Assembly: GCA_949825025.1 (NCBI GenBank)
Contig: OX463779.1
Coordinates: forward strand, 41,982,249 to 42,046,248
Source of the DNA: Siphlonurus alternatus
Lineage: Eukaryota; Arthropoda; Insecta; Ephemeroptera; Siphlonuridae
Length of the DNA: 64,000 nt
Direction of reading: 5' to 3'
In this document: positions 57,901 through 64,000 of the stretch, in pieces
Numbering within the stretch: the stretch's first letter is position 1
Layout of the letters: every line of letters begins with the position of its first letter
The notes under the pieces: generated by a model
What the model saw: only the letters and a program-made list of their open reading frames with translations
Told to the model about the DNA's origin: nothing
Database searches by the model: none
Program-made: the position numbers and the translations under genes

Positions 57901-59720
57901 AAGATTTTTGACGTGGCAACGCTGCTGCGAAAAACCCACGTGAGTGAAAATAATAACAATTATTATAGGTATTGTAATGACCAATTTTTAACGTATTTTA
58001 ATATTTGAGTGGGCTATAGGTAATGATGTATTATAAATTTAAAATATTCAGTATATTTTAAAGGAGGATAGAGAACTTCTAAATTCACGCGCGTTTTTAA
58101 GTATATAAATATAATAATTAACCTAACAATTAATTAGCAAGTAACTTTATATTGATGCAAATGATGTAATAATAATTTAAAGGTTTTTAAATTCTATAAT
58201 ATCTGGAAAAAAATTGCATAATTTAAAATACACATGTGCATTATGTATTATAATATGATCTCGAATATATACTCGATTAATCAAATAAATAAAATCAAAA
58301 GCAACAACAAAAAAATCGAGGGAGCAAGCGTTTGAACTCTGCAGAATTCCAGAAGTATACATTAATTTTGTAAAAGTAAAATATGAGATGATAAATTTTG
58401 CTATTAAGGGGAGTCGCACACTGCCTTCGTAACGCATATCGTATGCGACGTATGGTATCGTATATACCATGGTTCGTAAGATAAAAAATTAGAACCGCGC
58501 GGCTCTAAAACTACTAAATGAAAAACGTACGATGCGATATACGAAACGAAACTGTGTATAAGCGCGTACACCTGATCGCATAGGTTCTTAATTTTGTTAT
58601 ACGCTGTGAAATCATGCGATTCGATGTGAGACAGCTCCCTAAGGCGGTATATTATACGTATTACATAATTTTAATTATGTAATAATATTTTAAAATATTA
58701 AAAAATAACAAAAAATTAATATTTTAATTTTTTATTAATTTTTTATAATTTTTCAATTATAAATATTGCACACGATTTTTCCTTACAAGAATATTTTAAC
58801 TCCATTTAAATGGAGCTGAAATTTTAAAAATATGTATGGAAAAATTGCGGTGCGAGCATTTGCTGAGGTGAGACTGACCATGGAAAACCTCAGTCAGGAC
58901 GGACACCTCTACTTTTTATCAATGGATCAAAGTAATGTCCAAAGAGGGCAAAGACTGAGGAACCACACACAAGTGCATCACTGCACTGGGTGGAAAACGA
59001 GATTAATTTGCCTTTCCAAATGTAAAGGTGCTTTTCTATGGAGTGAAGTCCAGCGGAGCTTGGCGGGGCGAGAAAAAGGTGCACTTGCTTGACATGAAGC
59101 AAGTGCGCTTTTCTCGCCCCGCTCGACGCATCGCTCCATGGAAAAGACTCTTTAAAGCGGATTCAGATGGCGACAACGGCGTTGCGACGCGATTTTGTCA
59201 CACAAGCTGTGAAATCCTATGCGGCGAGCGAATTCGCCAGGCTGCGGCAGCGAAATCGCGTTAATTGGGATGCTCTTTTTTTTTAATCGCCAAATATGAC
59301 CGCGAATGGATGTTACAGCAAGTGCGCATTATTCGCGTCGCTTGGTGAAAATCGCCATGTGAATCCGCCTTTACACCCAGATTTGTTTCCTAGGAGGAAA
59401 TCTCTGCCAGCGGCGGTGAGCGTGGCAGGTCCCGCGGGGGTTTCCATGGCAACCGCGACGCCGACGTGATTGCACTCAGCGAGGGGTCCGAGTTGGTGCT
59501 GCACAACCGCTGCTTCAACTTCTTGTCTGAGTTCTTGACCTTTGTCAAGGACACCATGAAGGACGACACTGGTCCTGAGGTCGTCTTTCAGTTCGAGTGG
59601 TCTCCCAAAGCTAATGAAAACTTCGTGAACTGCACCAAGTTTTCGGGCGAGGCGAGCAAGCCGTTCAGGTTCATTCCTGAGTGGTACATGGAGTGGCTTG
59701 ACTCGCAGCTAGCCCTATAG
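22461..59720 (+). CDS. DXO: DXO/Rai1-family protein, predicted catalytically impaired
   Basis: Five exons give 405 residues: 22461-22783, 50412-50638, 55481-55685, 57804-57939 and 59394-59720. All junctions are GT/AG and in frame; human DXO has 396 residues. DXO/Rai1 enzymes remove incomplete and NAD caps from RNA and degrade the body 5' to 3'. Family landmarks are [13 protein letters not shown] near the N terminus, Arg117 in [30 protein letters not shown] (174-181), [11 protein letters not shown] (214-224), VDFKT (240-244), KLLDWWSSS (254-262) and [12 protein letters not shown] at the end. Against human DXO, Glu192 is Gln178, Glu234 is Lys221, Asp236 is Lys223, Glu253 is Asp241 and Gln280 is Ser261; only Arg132 and Lys255 are kept. 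Metal binding should therefore be lost. Intact exons argue for a maintained pseudoenzyme. Intron 1 is 27.6 kb. Confidence 0.92.
22784..23154. other. Start of DXO-like intron 1
   Basis: Contains a (TTA)n run at 22828-22850 and AT-rich sequence. No coding frame recognised. Confidence 0.4.
23155..23402. mobile_element. Foldback element FB1, copy 2, left arm truncated
   Basis: Shares with copy 1 the inner palindrome (TTAAAGTTGACTAATTTAAC and CATGTTAAAGTAGTCAACTT) and the right arm GTATACCTGATATTTTA...TCTCTACCTTA. The outer left arm is missing. Confidence 0.75.
23462..26799. mobile_element. 3.3-kb TIR element with 89-bp tandem repeats
   Basis: The left end CCCACGTATAAATTTTGACT and the right end read in reverse share more than 20 bp, followed on both sides by CTTTGGGCTT and GCTAGCCC motifs. 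Between them are arrays of an 89-bp unit containing TTTTAAGCTGTTTTGGTCCA, ATGCAGTACATTCAGGGTGG and GATCGGCACATCTTTGGGC. The unit is on the minus strand at 24230-24440, plus at 24445-24760, minus at 24765-24900 and plus at 26030-26490. A less repetitive centre (24900-25990) includes TTTCCGATGGTTTCCGATCG. No transposase is present and the target duplication is not clear. All open frames here are translations of the 89-bp repeat. Confidence 0.75.
26980..27386. mobile_element. Foldback element FB1, copy 3
   Basis: Full-length copy from TAAGGTAGAGC to TCTCTACCTTA. Both arms carry the GTATAC...TATCAG and CATGTTAA blocks of copy 1. A small internal insertion near 27200 breaks arm symmetry. It lies about 180 bp right of the 3.3-kb TIR element, with copy 2 about 60 bp to its left. 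Confidence 0.8.
27750..27787. repeat. Perfect 38-bp palindrome
   Basis: A 19-nt arm GCAAGGAAATTGAGATGTT is followed at once by its exact reverse complement, with no loop and the centre at GTTAAC. Confidence 0.85.
28122..29723 (+). CDS. Retrotransposon ORF1: TARG1/OARD1-like macro domain, 15-residue repeats, basic tail
   Basis: 533 residues. Residues about 17-148 match the TARG1 (OARD1) macro-domain pattern: KKGNLF (21-25), [17 protein letters not shown] (32-48), FKKKHGQ, GEVAVL, YLVTK (83-87) and [12 protein letters not shown] (121-132). TARG1 removes ADP-ribose from protein glutamate and from ADP-ribosylated DNA using a Lys and an Asp; their counterparts Lys87 and Asp128 are present, while the usual Asp of GDLF is Asn23. 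Residues about 241-390 are ten copies of a 15-residue unit ([15 protein letters not shown]), GC-rich, 45 bp each. A Lys/Ser-rich tail ends in [11 protein letters not shown]1 of such elements usually binds nucleic acid, so a hydrolase fold here is unexpected. The true start may lie upstream of the first ATG, which sits in microsatellite sequence. Confidence 0.85.
   Translation: MYVYVYNIKRKHQNFRFIEKKGNLFDAPPGTSYAHCVDKTFKQGRGVATQFKKKHGQTPFLKSQLKNTGEVAVLSSDDSFIFYLVTKSVHNSYPDHSNILLALKNLRNICEILSIKKLAIPRLACGRDGFNWSTIKQDIISVFKDLDIEIVAYYGWKTLAKKVASNDDETAVKELFEESAQSTLANVITARAPPSNNLAVLVSSGQCQTSTLRESTRPSIVTPDIVRVEGLPVPATKEQMSNTRGEKSGLAQVNDGTTPGEESGLASVNDGTTPGEESGLASVNDGTTPGEESGLVSVNDGTTPGEESGLASVNDGTTPGEESGLAPVNDGTTPGEESGLASVNDGTTPGEESGLVSVNDGTTPGEESGLAPANDGIAPSEESSLVLVNNSLPESGPPLPDPVCSLELNQDIIDLNSLHPRLKAFLLTILDNKFQFTNDLLKNDETAAKKSAINSEKSINEISSVVSPSIISKNDTINDNVLSSNVDNFNLASQLKSPIKNSQEDTQSSPVRSRLRASTLNSISTKLPNKKKT
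28842..29292 (+). repeat. In-frame 45-bp minisatellite, ten units
   Basis: Units are built on GGCGAGGAGTCAGGCCTCG followed by GTGAACGACGGT. The 45-bp length is a multiple of three, so long open frames also appear antisense and are artefacts. First and last units are diverged, and the inner eight differ at only a few positions (Ala/Val and Ser/Pro codons). Confidence 0.95.
29701..29723 (+). other. A10 run at the ORF1/ORF2 junction, possible frameshift site
   Basis: ORF1 ends AAC AAA AAA AAA ACT TAA. The frame encoding the N terminus of the endonuclease is open through the same A10 run in the +1 frame and contains no ATG before 29821, although conserved endonuclease sequence starts near 29762. 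A ribosomal shift here, or one missing or added A in the assembly, would join the two frames. Confidence 0.5.
29756..32724 (+). CDS. Retrotransposon ORF2: apurinic-type endonuclease and reverse transcriptase
   Basis: The first ATG (29821) gives 967 residues, but in-frame sequence upstream ([19 protein letters not shown], from 29762) is the start of the endonuclease fold, so the protein begins earlier. Endonuclease motifs are [27 protein letters not shown] and TLSDHNYT, giving the catalytic Glu, Asp/Asn and His. RT blocks are [77 protein letters not shown] (31867-31878), [11 protein letters not shown] and [20 protein letters not shown]. All catalytic residues are present, so the enzyme is probably active. 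It nicks target DNA and primes cDNA synthesis from the nick. Confidence 0.93.
32766..32945. repeat. TA/TG microsatellite in the retrotransposon 3' region
   Basis: Mixed TATG, TG and TA dinucleotide repeats just after the ORF2 stop. Several overlapping low-complexity frames here are not genes. Confidence 0.9.
35272..37747. mobile_element. TIR element C inside A2, GGAAAACTCGGTGC repeats
   Basis: The left end holds four tandem AGGAAAACTCGGTGC units and then GGAGCACCGCTAGG and GGAGCATCGCATATA variants; the right end holds the reverse complement. CTTTATGGG (35263-35271) and CATTATGGG (37748-37756) flank it, an 8/9 match to a 9-bp duplication as made by Mutator-like enzymes. The A2 repeat unit is continuous when C is removed. 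The AT-rich interior lacks a long frame and carries a nested MITE at 37069-37208. Confidence 0.7.
37069..37208. mobile_element. Small palindromic MITE inside element C
   Basis: Arms GAGGCATTCACAAAGTCC...CACATTTAGGGCTCGATAAT and the reverse complement form a 140-bp hairpin with a short loop. Confidence 0.8.
40374..40468 (+). repeat. 5S rRNA-like sequence in the centre of element B, left copy
   Basis: Contains CGGTGACCAGTTTTCGCCAG, GATCACTGATGTCCAGCAAC and TATTTGGATGGGTGACCG, colinear with the 5S head of the SINE but more diverged. It lacks the SINE body and poly(A). Confidence 0.65.
40834..40929 (-). repeat. 5S rRNA-like sequence in the centre of element B, right copy
   Basis: Mirror image of the left copy, CGGTCACCCATCCAAATAAC then GTTGCTGGACATCAGTGATC, forming the inner arms of the element B hairpin. 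Confidence 0.65.
44442..44836 (+). mobile_element. 5S rRNA-derived SINE, copy 2
   Basis: Runs from GGTCGAGCGTGGCGCAG through the TAGTACTTGGATGGGTGACC box to a short A tail. It is flanked by the 9-bp duplication AAAAATTTG (44433-44441 and 44830-44838), the expected mark of LINE-mediated insertion. It inserted into the right repeat array of A1. Confidence 0.88.
45262..48204. mobile_element. Palindromic TIR element D inside the right end of A1
   Basis: Ends TTCGCGAACGCAA and its partner CGTTCGAGAA are flanked by TA (45260-45261 and 48205-48206), and the A1 TIR is continuous across the gap. Inverted arms (45600-46130, 46620-47700) are tandem copies of a roughly 131-bp unit with CCCCGACGCACCCCTGAGGG, TTATGAAATTAATTTTCAA and CAATCGACCCTACTGAA. 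The centre near 46390 is a separate 400-bp palindrome containing AGAGATTTGAGACCATTGAC. The right flank of the arms also holds TGTGACGTCATCA. No coding capacity is seen. Confidence 0.75.
48286..48843. mobile_element. Small TIR element E inside the A1 right TIR
   Basis: GGGGAATTCTC and GAGAATTCCCC bound 558 bp, with AT duplicated at 48284-48285 and 48844-48845. The A1 TIR reads continuously without it. The frames inside show no motifs. Confidence 0.65.
48862..48965. repeat. (TA)n microsatellite
   Basis: Long TA run immediately after the right border of A1. It may be the continuation of the AT-rich target at the retrotransposon tail. Confidence 0.85.
49285..49622. mobile_element. Palindromic MITE, family FB2, copy 3
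   Basis: Ends TGAACAATTTGCATTCATGA and CATGCAAATTGTCCA. Inner arms share AGAGGGTGCAAAGTTATGCT and ACTATTTTTAA with copies 1 and 2. The centre is different (ATGACGTCACGAGG, GGCGCTAAACGCCCG). Confidence 0.75.
49779..49953. mobile_element. Short hAT-type MITE (CAGGCGCGGATCC family), copy 2
   Basis: Bounded by CAGGCGCGGATCCA and TGGATTCGCCCCTG with a perfect 8-bp duplication CCCCCCGC (49771-49778 and 49954-49961). The interior has G and C tracts. It confirms the hAT nature of the family also seen at 20208, 52004 and 62252. Confidence 0.85.
49962..50411. other. End of DXO-like intron 1
   Basis: AT-rich, with no bounded element, leading to the acceptor AACATTTCAG at 50402-50411. Frames here are not conserved except where they enter exon 2. 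Confidence 0.4.
50844..51995. mobile_element. Non-autonomous hAT element, 1.15 kb, intron 2 of the DXO-like gene
   Basis: Ends CAGGGTCGGTCTGG and CCAGACCGACCCTG with the perfect 8-bp duplication GTCAAGGC (50836-50843 and 51996-52003). Subterminal regions are GC-rich (GGCCCGCTCCGC at both ends). A segment GCCCGCCGCAGGCGCGAAAA...GGGGCGTGGC is shared with the 14727-15885 element, which is nearly the same length, so they may be related families. The right duplication lies at the start of an older CAGGCGCGGATCC-type fragment. Confidence 0.92.
52004..52065. mobile_element. Fragment of the CGCGGATCC hAT MITE family
   Basis: GCGCGGATCCAGGAGCAAG is followed by a C tract and GAAATTTCGGATTTAACTTG, the same series as near 62252-62330. 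No right end is present. Confidence 0.5.
52516..53179. mobile_element. TIR element inserted in the retrotransposon, carrying a SINE
   Basis: GAGGCTTCAAGT at the left and ACTTGAAGCCTC at the right are exact inverted repeats. RT sequence resumes in the expected place (VIKNNN before, QYADD after), so the borders are supported by interruption of a known gene. No target duplication is visible. Confidence 0.65.
52626..53006 (-). mobile_element. 5S rRNA-derived SINE, copy 3
   Basis: Minus-strand copy with the head GGTCGAGCGTGGCGCAG at 53006, the GGATGGGTGACC box and a body nearly identical to copies 1 and 2, ending in a run of about 14 A (poly-T at 52626-52639). It is nested in the TIR element, itself in a retrotransposon. 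Confidence 0.87.
54290..54530. repeat. Interspersed repeat, inverted copy of 21826-22074
   Basis: AACTATAATAGATAGGTCCA, GTCACGTAGCTC and CCGGAGCAGAGTTTTTGTTC match the reverse complement of the earlier copy. A T run and CATTTCCCCCACTCCA at 54220-54265 precede it, also seen near 62320. Confidence 0.65.
54660..55315. mobile_element. Palindromic foldback element, family FB3, copy 1
   Basis: TTAAAGTAGAGTGAGCGA and the inverted CTCACTCTACTTTAA bound a 656-bp hairpin whose arms (about 300 bp each) carry AAATAGTTTAAGCTGCC, CCAAAGTTGGTGTTTCGGAG and GCAGCCTTATGGAACATAAA. The centre is near 54990. A partial copy starts at 62081. Confidence 0.8.
55761..56077. mobile_element. Small TIR element in intron 3 of the DXO-like gene
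   Basis: TTTCCTCCGGAAGTG and ACTTCCGGAGGGAAT are inverted ends in an AT-rich context. The internal 77-codon frame has no recognisable motif. Confidence 0.55.
56388..57128. mobile_element. TIR element with long inverted arms and 5S-like interior
   Basis: Ends CAGTTTATTTACTTTGATTT and the partner AAATCGAAGTAAACACCCTG, with TA at 56386-56387 and 57129-57130. The arms are about 200 bp and nearly perfect. The interior (about 56740-56870) reads, on the minus strand, as a diverged 5S/SINE head with GGTCACCCATCCA and TTTGGTGATCTAAGG. The 129-codon frame at 56619-57008 covers this region and an arm, so it is unlikely to be a gene. Confidence 0.7.
57140..57478 (-). mobile_element. 5S rRNA-derived SINE, copy 4, diverged
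   Basis: Shares with copies 1-3 TGGCCACGGCCTG, TGAGACTGAGGGAACCGTGG, CCAAGTAATACTAACCACGC and TTCGGTGATCTAACGAGAAC. It has internal deletions, including part of the GGATGGGTGACC box, and no poly(A). Confidence 0.8.
58405..58641. mobile_element. Probable MITE in intron 4
   Basis: AAGGGGAGTCGCACACTG at the left and GTGAGACAGCTCCCTAA at the right are imperfect inverted repeats. The interior is rich in short CpG-containing inverted motifs (CGTATCG, CGATACG). Confidence 0.45.
58857..59016 (-). mobile_element. 5S rRNA-derived SINE, copy 5, body fragment
   Basis: Only the body is present: TTGCTGAGGTGAGACTGA to GCATCACTGCACTGGGTGG. Head and tail are lost; it is cut on the right by the next TIR element. 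Confidence 0.75.
59021..59374. mobile_element. TIR element just upstream of DXO-like exon 5
   Basis: TGTAAAGG and CCTTTACA are the outer ends. Two hairpins lie inside: 59022-59154 with the arms GCAAGTGCGCTTTTCTCGCC, and 59153-59373 with TAAAGCGGATTCAGATGGCG against CGCCATGTGAATCCGCCTTT. It stops 19 bp before the exon 5 acceptor AG. Confidence 0.6.
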
Positions 59721-59839
59721 AGTTCAGTGCTCGCAGCAGTAATTATGCTAAAGTCAAAATCTCTCATTTTGTGTGAAAGTGTACGTTTTTCTTGACCCTC
59801 ATAGTGATAGAAGCGCGCTTGATTTACGTACACCTCATG

Positions 59840-60041
59840 ACAAAGCTTTCGTTACACTTGTCTGCATGATGCGATTAGAGGACGCTGCAACTCAAGTGCG
59901 GTAGCCGTTAATGATTTGAAATTTCTGGGGGAGGTGAAAGAAGCAATTGGTTAATTCAATATCAAAAGTTCACTACGCCTTCACAATGAGCGTGAACACT
60001 CTGTCCACATGTAAATAGCGCAGGTGTAACGAAAGCTTTGT
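59840..60041. mobile_element. Small palindromic element in the DXO-like 3' UTR
   Basis: ACAAAGCTTTCGTTACAC (59840-59857) and its exact reverse complement (60024-60041) bound 202 bp. Confidence 0.65.
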
Positions 60042-60046
60042 GCAGA

Positions 60047-60052
60047 AATAAA
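60047..60052 (+). terminator. Candidate polyadenylation signal of the DXO-like gene
   Basis: AATAAA, 327 nt after the stop codon, directly after the small palindrome. Further AATAAA-like sites follow near 60245. Confidence 0.45.
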
Positions 60053-60992
60053 TTATATACAAATCTAAATAATTGGGAATTTCATAACATTTTCACTCCA
60101 ATATTGTGTGTGCGTTTTTTTTTTATATATAAAAATTTCTATATTCTATATGCAATTATGAATATTAATATGCAGATCTTAATTATTTTGTATTACACTA
60201 TAATGTATGTATAAAGTATAAATGTATGCTATAAAAATATTAAAAATAAAATATTCTTTAAATATAAACTTCCTTTTTTTTCAACTTAATTGTATCCGGT
60301 TGATGATAGTGATTATTTTTTTATTTGTTTTTGAGGACTTCGATCGTAATTAAAATACTTTATCGCTAGAACCATTGGTATTTGGTAATGACTTCAAAAA
60401 TTTCTCAGGCACACATCAGGCATGCACTCTGTGACTCAATATTTTAATAAATTTGTTTCATATATTACACATAATATATGAAATATGTTTTTTCTTTATT
60501 GCATATAATTATAAAGTGATCCACATATAATTAATTCTCTCTTGATTTGGTGGCTTAATTAAACTATAAAAAAAATAAAAATTAAATGAATGCATGGAAA
60601 TCAGGAAATTATAACAAAGAAAAAATATTATATTAATTAAGATTCACGTTAATTGAAAATAAATATCCTAGAAATTAAAAAGTGACTGGTAAAAAACTTT
60701 CATTCTCTATTTATTTAGTATTTTTTTACAACAGTGAGCCTGCATGCAGTCAATAATTTACGACCGCGGAGAAGAGGGGGCGGGAGTCTCTCTGCCACAT
60801 ATGCGTTGCTTTCTGCTGATCGAGAATAACACATTTCTCGGGAAAGTGGGGGGGGGGGGGGGGGGGGAGAAAAGAAATAGAGGAATATATTCAATAAAAC
60901 AAAAGACACTGCAAGTATACTATCATTATAGGTTGAATAATATAATAGTATATAATTATAAATAATAATTATAAAATATAAATTATATTGTA
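60053..60992. other. Intergenic AT-rich sequence
   Basis: Includes a pure G tract at 60848-60867. No coding frame with motifs seen. Confidence 0.4.
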
Positions 60993-61062
60993 GGTGTGGC
61001 GCAGTGCGCTTGACCGGGTCTCGTCAGATCACCGAAGTCAAGCAACGCCACGCGTGGTTAGT
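60993..61062 (+). mobile_element. 5S rRNA-derived SINE, copy 6, head fragment
   Basis: AGGTGTGGCGCAGTGCGCTT, GACCGGGTCTCGTCAGATCA and CCGAAGTCAAGCAACG match the first 70 nt of the SINE head. It ends at GTGGTTAGTAGT, where a C tract begins. Confidence 0.75.
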
Positions 61063-61145
61063 AGTCCCCCCCCCCCCCCGAAAATGTTGGATTTAACATG
61101 GACAATATAGGCATTTCCCTCCATCTTTTTTTTTAACATTGGCCT

Positions 61146-61537
61146 TTTAGAGCCAGCCCCCCCCCCCCCCCCCCCCCCCAACGATTTTTTTTTTTTTCGA
61201 AATCCGCGCTTCCGCGCCTACCGGGCCTGCATGACCGGCATGACCGCTGCATGATTGGAAGTACGCGCCCTGGTCCGGCCAGCCCGTCCAGCCAGCAGGG
61301 TCCAGCAGACCAGCAGAAGCTACATGGTGCCTGCATGCCGGTGCCTGCGGCCTGGCGCGATGACTGACTCTGCTGGCAGTCGTGTCATAACTTGTTTTCT
61401 GAGAGGTCGCATGTAGTAGATCAGCACCCTTACCACTTTTATTACGTCGCTTCATTTATACCAGGATGGTGAGTAAATATAATCCATTCGTTATCTTAAT
61501 TATATAATTGTAGCTTTCTTGGTTACTTGGTGTATAT

Positions 61538-61572
<35 letters not shown>

Positions 61573-62080
61573 TATTATGATTGTGCTGCGTATATTACGA
61601 CGTTATTATGTAAATCTCCTCTACTGTAGCTATACGAGAATTTCATGTTTACATTTTGGGTAGCACGGGGATGCCCGAAGCCGCCCGAAGAGCTTCGCGA
61701 TGTAGGCAGAAAACTCTAAAATCATATGCTGTGCGTGTTTTAATAACATAACTCACAACACCTCTTTTCTCATAACAGTTTTGGTCGCGAAATATTTTTT
61801 TTCATTAGCATATTGGTTCTTGTCACCATTTATGAAAGAAAATTCTCGAGGAATGATGCGAATCGTCAGGAGAAATTAATTTCGAGACCAACTTTAACAA
61901 GTATCTGCTATATGCCGCTGACAATGTTTTGCCTACACAATTATGACGTCATATTGTTTTGTGACGTATGGTGAAAGACCCATTAACATATATAATTATG
62001 GTGGCTCGAGAATCACGTATTAGATTTTCTAATATTAAAATATATACAGGTATGTAACAGCCTAAGACAGGCGCGCGTAC
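61146..62080. other. No gene recognised; one GC-rich segment and a (TTTA)n run
   Basis: A C tract precedes a GC-rich stretch at 61195-61400 with short CCAGC/GCTGG repeats. (TTTA)n lies at 61531-61573. The rest is AT-rich. Confidence 0.4.
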
Positions 62081-62520
62081 TTAAAGTAGGGTGAGCGATT
62101 GCATTTTTTTTTTTTTTTTTTTAGATTTTATTTTCTAAAAATAGTTTAGCCTGCTTCCTCTTGAGAAATGAAAACCAAAAAACCCCATCTCAAAATAGCT
62201 CAACCATAAAAAATTCCCAAACTTGGTGTTAAATTTCGGAGGCCTTCATGCGCGGATTCAAGAGGGGGGGGGGGCTGCAGTCCCCCTCCTCCCTTGAAAT
62301 TTTGGATTTAACATGGGCAATATAGGCATTTCCCCCACTCCAATTTTTTTTAACGTTGGTATGCCTTATGGAGGCAGCGTCCCTTCCCCCCCCCCCCCCC
62401 CCGTTTGATGAAATCTTTAATCGATTTTCAAATAAAATAATTTTTTTACGGAAACGTGTTTTTCCAAAAAAAAATCTTGAAAATCCTTATGGGAATTATT
62501 TACCCACAGATTACAGGTCA
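62081..62520. mobile_element. Foldback element FB3, copy 2, partial, with a nested C/G-tract MITE
   Basis: Starts TTAAAGTAGGGTGAGCGATT and follows FB3 copy 1 through CCCAAACTTGGTGTT. It is interrupted at about 62252-62400 by a CGCGGATTC...GGATTTAACATGGGC repeat and continues with AATCCTTATGGGAA. The right arm is missing. Confidence 0.6.
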
Positions 62521-63360
62521 AGGTCACAGAACTTAAAAAAATGTGAAGAAAAATTTACAACGTTGTTTATGTTGTGTTTCTAAATTTCCAATACAATACA
62601 GTCATTGTGCAGAGAAAAAATGACGACAAGCGCGCCGAGACAGTGCTATAAAGCCATGCATAAGGATCGGGGGATCGGACCTACGTTCAAAACGATTGAT
62701 GGAAAAAAAAAAAAAGCATAATACTGTATGTTTTTATTATCATTATGTGTTAGTAATGTTAGTATCATAATAAATAAAAATTTATATGTACTATGTGTAT
62801 ATTTTATATATTTTTCACTCTTATATCAAATTCTGTGTTCATAAAGAATTAAGTTAAAAAATACATTATATAATGGATGGATGATAGGTTATATAATTTA
62901 TAATTATAAATAGGATTGATGATACACGTATAGTTGCTTTGTTGCATTAATTATAGATAATCATCATGTATTGCATCATTCACAGATTTCACACACGACC
63001 TAATGAAATACTATAATATGTACATATATACCATGTATTAGTAAAAAATAATCAAATTTAAGCTCAAAAAACAAAAAAAAAAAACATTTCATTCCATTAA
63101 TACACTATTTGTCTTTGTTGATCGAATTAATCATTTAATAAATAGTAAAGAAAAATCAAATTATTACGTAAAATGTTAAGATAAAATAAAATTATCATTC
63201 GTTCGAGACTACCAGACAATACAATTATACCTTCTGATAAGAGATCGAAACCCAATCGTTAATATACGCCAGTTTCTTTTGTAATTATAATTAATTGCAA
63301 TTTAGATCGCCAGAAAAACTATAGAAAGATCGACAGCTTTATATATAAATATATAATATA
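62521..63360. other. AT-rich sequence without a recognised gene
   Basis: No motif-bearing frames, no bounded element. Confidence 0.4.
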
Positions 63361-63365
63361 TATGT

Positions 63366-63645
63366 TGGTACCCAAAGCCGAATTTGGCCCAGGGCCGAAA
63401 AAAATGCGCAGAACTAGATTGGAGCATCGCGGGATGCTCCAAACCCGAAATTAATTCGTTTTTCGGCTTTTTTCAAACCACGGTGCTCCAAATCTTGTTC
63501 TGGTCAAATGAAAATGCTCCAAAGCCGATGATCGATTTGACCAGAACTAGATTGGAGCATCGTGGTTTGACCCAAAGCCGAAATGAGATTTTATTTCGGG
63601 TTTGGAGCAAAATTTGCGCACATCTAATTCTGCGCATGTTGCAGA
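63366..63645. repeat. Cluster of GGAGCATCG / CCAAAGCCGA repeats
   Basis: CCAGAACTAGATTGGAGCAT-type sequence occurs twice in direct orientation (near 63410 and 63540), with CCCAAAGCCGAA and inverted TTCGGGTTTGGAGC motifs around it. It looks like the subterminal part of another TIR element, but its borders are not clear. Confidence 0.5.
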
Positions 63646-64000
63646 GTTCACGTTACTTATTTTATTCTTTGATCAGTTTGAGTACTTCACGTCAAAATAA
63701 TGCTTACCACATTTACTGAAGAGACGGATTATAAGTGCGCAGCACAATATTTGTTTAAAAAGTACTTTATTATTATTATATTTATATTTTTTTACTTAAT
63801 TAAGTTAAAACATAGGCTTGAGCGAAAAATACGAAAAATTTAGGGAAATGACTTTCAACCTACCTTTACCATCCCATGTGGCAGCTGCGAACAATTATTT
63901 TATAATTATTTATTTTATTTATTTATAAAATAATTATTCCTTTGTCGTGAAAATATCCCAATTAAAAGGTTCTCATGAACTTTTAAATAAATGACTAATA
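63646..64000. other. AT-rich sequence at the window edge
   Basis: Nothing recognised. Confidence 0.35.

Noticed and set aside
61466..61474. ATG followed at once by the consensus donor GTGAGTAAA, as in some first exons
   Set aside because: No second exon, promoter or conserved 5' leader could be recognised to the right. The GC-rich stretch before it looks like repeat sequence.

Overview
This is an AT-rich, intron-rich animal nuclear sequence, most likely from an invertebrate. The reasons are two multi-exon genes of conserved metazoan families with canonical GT/AG introns, non-LTR retrotransposons, a 5S-rRNA-derived SINE family, and a very dense layer of TIR and foldback DNA elements. I cannot name the species. 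Host exons are clearly more GC-rich than the introns and elements around them.

Layout. At 0.1-7.6 kb there is a hAT-type MITE with a perfect 8-bp target duplication, a two-exon gene of unknown function that looks truncated (2546-4277), a GGATCC-rich TIR element and a 5S-derived SINE. At 8.2-17.5 kb lies a complete eight-exon gene for a TMEM184C-type seven-pass membrane protein. It has two CACGTG boxes and a CRE-like TGACGTCA upstream, a 5'-truncated non-LTR retrotransposon in intron 2, a 1.16-kb hAT element in intron 6 and a foldback insertion downstream of the gene. At 17.5-22.4 kb there are palindromic MITEs and a hAT element made of CATCCGGATGC repeats.

From 22.46 to 59.72 kb runs a five-exon gene of the DXO/Rai1 (NAD-cap and decapping exonuclease) family. 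All splice junctions keep the frame, but most metal-binding and catalytic residues are substituted, so the product is probably a pseudoenzyme. Its first intron is 27.6 kb and holds most of the window's novelty: a 3.3-kb TIR element with 89-bp repeats, a non-LTR retrotransposon whose first ORF carries a TARG1/OARD1-type macro domain with conserved catalytic Lys and Asp plus a ten-copy 15-residue repeat, and a 15.7-kb nested stack of palindromic elements (33.2-48.9 kb). In that stack the insertion order can be read from target duplications (TA, TTAA, TA, about 9 bp, then TA and AT and a SINE). Later introns hold further hAT elements, a broken retrotransposon interrupted by a TIR element that itself carries a SINE, and more foldbacks. 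The last 4 kb holds repeats and no gene I can support.

Host genes supported: the 2.5-4.3 kb gene, TMEM184C-like and DXO-like, all on the + strand. Almost everything else that can be recognised is mobile-element sequence. Exon boundaries and amino-acid substitutions were read from the sequence. Family assignments rest on recalled family motifs and not on a database search.
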